Positions 63,881 through 64,000 of a stretch of 64,000 nt of DNA are shown here, one piece after another. The DNA lies in the NCBI RefSeq assembly GCF_030148435.1, contig NZ_JASBTN010000040.1:1-64000 (forward strand), in the 5' to 3' direction. This stretch comes from Aliiroseovarius sp. Lineage in GTDB: Bacteria; Pseudomonadota; Alphaproteobacteria; Rhodobacterales; Rhodobacteraceae. Every line of letters begins with the position of its first letter. The first letter of the stretch is position 1. The position numbers and the translations under genes were made by a program. The notes below the pieces were generated by a model. That model saw only the letters and a list, made by a program, of their open reading frames with translations, did not search any database and was not told the origin of the DNA.

Positions 63881-64000
63881 GGTGTCCTCCGTATTCGCGA
63901 AGGCGCCCAAGGTGTGTCCAGTGTCTGGCCTCTGTCTGTGCTGCGTCGATCCTGTCACCGGGCGCCCGGGGCGCCGTCAGTGCTGTGCCTCCAGTGTGCC

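Overview
The window is a chromosomal segment of a Rhodobacterales (Roseobacter-type) alphaproteobacterium. The signs are high GC, a flagellar cluster containing the alphaproteobacterial regulators FlaF and FlbT plus a DUF1217 protein, a bifunctional RSH gene next to rpoZ, and the block pdxJ-acpS-lepB-rnc-era-recO typical of the class. Genes are packed tightly and many overlap by 4 bases (ATGA or GTGA). No tRNA, rRNA, CRISPR array or prophage was seen.

Bases 1-17868 are a flagellar export, rod and filament cluster. flhA, fliR, flhB and a small coiled-coil gene run forward. A nine-gene reverse operon (flgB, flgC, fliE, fliQ, flgF, flgG, flgA, flgH, fliL) faces forward fliI across a short divergent promoter with a near-consensus CtrA box. 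Next come reverse DUF1217, flbT, flaF and flagellin, then FlgN-like and rod-binding genes, then forward fliK and flgD. The flagellin/flaF junction carries nested inverted repeats that could fold over the flaF ribosome-binding site.

Bases 17944-31546 are core housekeeping, almost all reverse: a phosphotransferase, ubiB and ubiE (ubiquinone), a 3-methyladenine glycosylase, recO, DUF1491, era, rnc, lepB, acpS, a quinone-oxidoreductase-like gene, pdxJ, DUF2062, the (p)ppGpp enzyme, rpoZ and folK. Bases 31646-39304 hold an NYN protein, ispH, a methyltransferase, rnhA, an outer-membrane-barrel candidate behind a perfect CtrA box, a small membrane protein, the group def, degenerate def-like gene, fmt, and a PatB-type C-S lyase.

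Bases 39479-51365 are mixed. A glutathionyl-hydroquinone reductase is followed by a scar made of two unrelated transposase fragments (IS5-like and IS1595-like). Then come smpB, a TrmO-like gene, dapA, a lytic transglycosylase, a DMT exporter, mnmD divergent from an FAD oxidoreductase (a possible split MnmC), a MaoC-like hydratase, a VOC protein, a lipoprotein, and the operon GNAT, barstar, racemase. A GC-rich hairpin element ending in CCCCGGGAT recurs in three convergent gaps.

Bases 51551-63880 hold smc, a YbjN protein, an MltB-type transglycosylase, two cobalamin side-chain genes behind a perfect palindrome, a receiver domain lacking its phospho-acceptor Asp, and a coupled operon of HAD hydrolase, OCD/mu-crystallin-like enzyme, PhyH-type dioxygenase and alpha/beta hydrolase. 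That operon is the best candidate for an uncharacterised pathway. A YbaK-type deacylase and a small unknown gene close the window.
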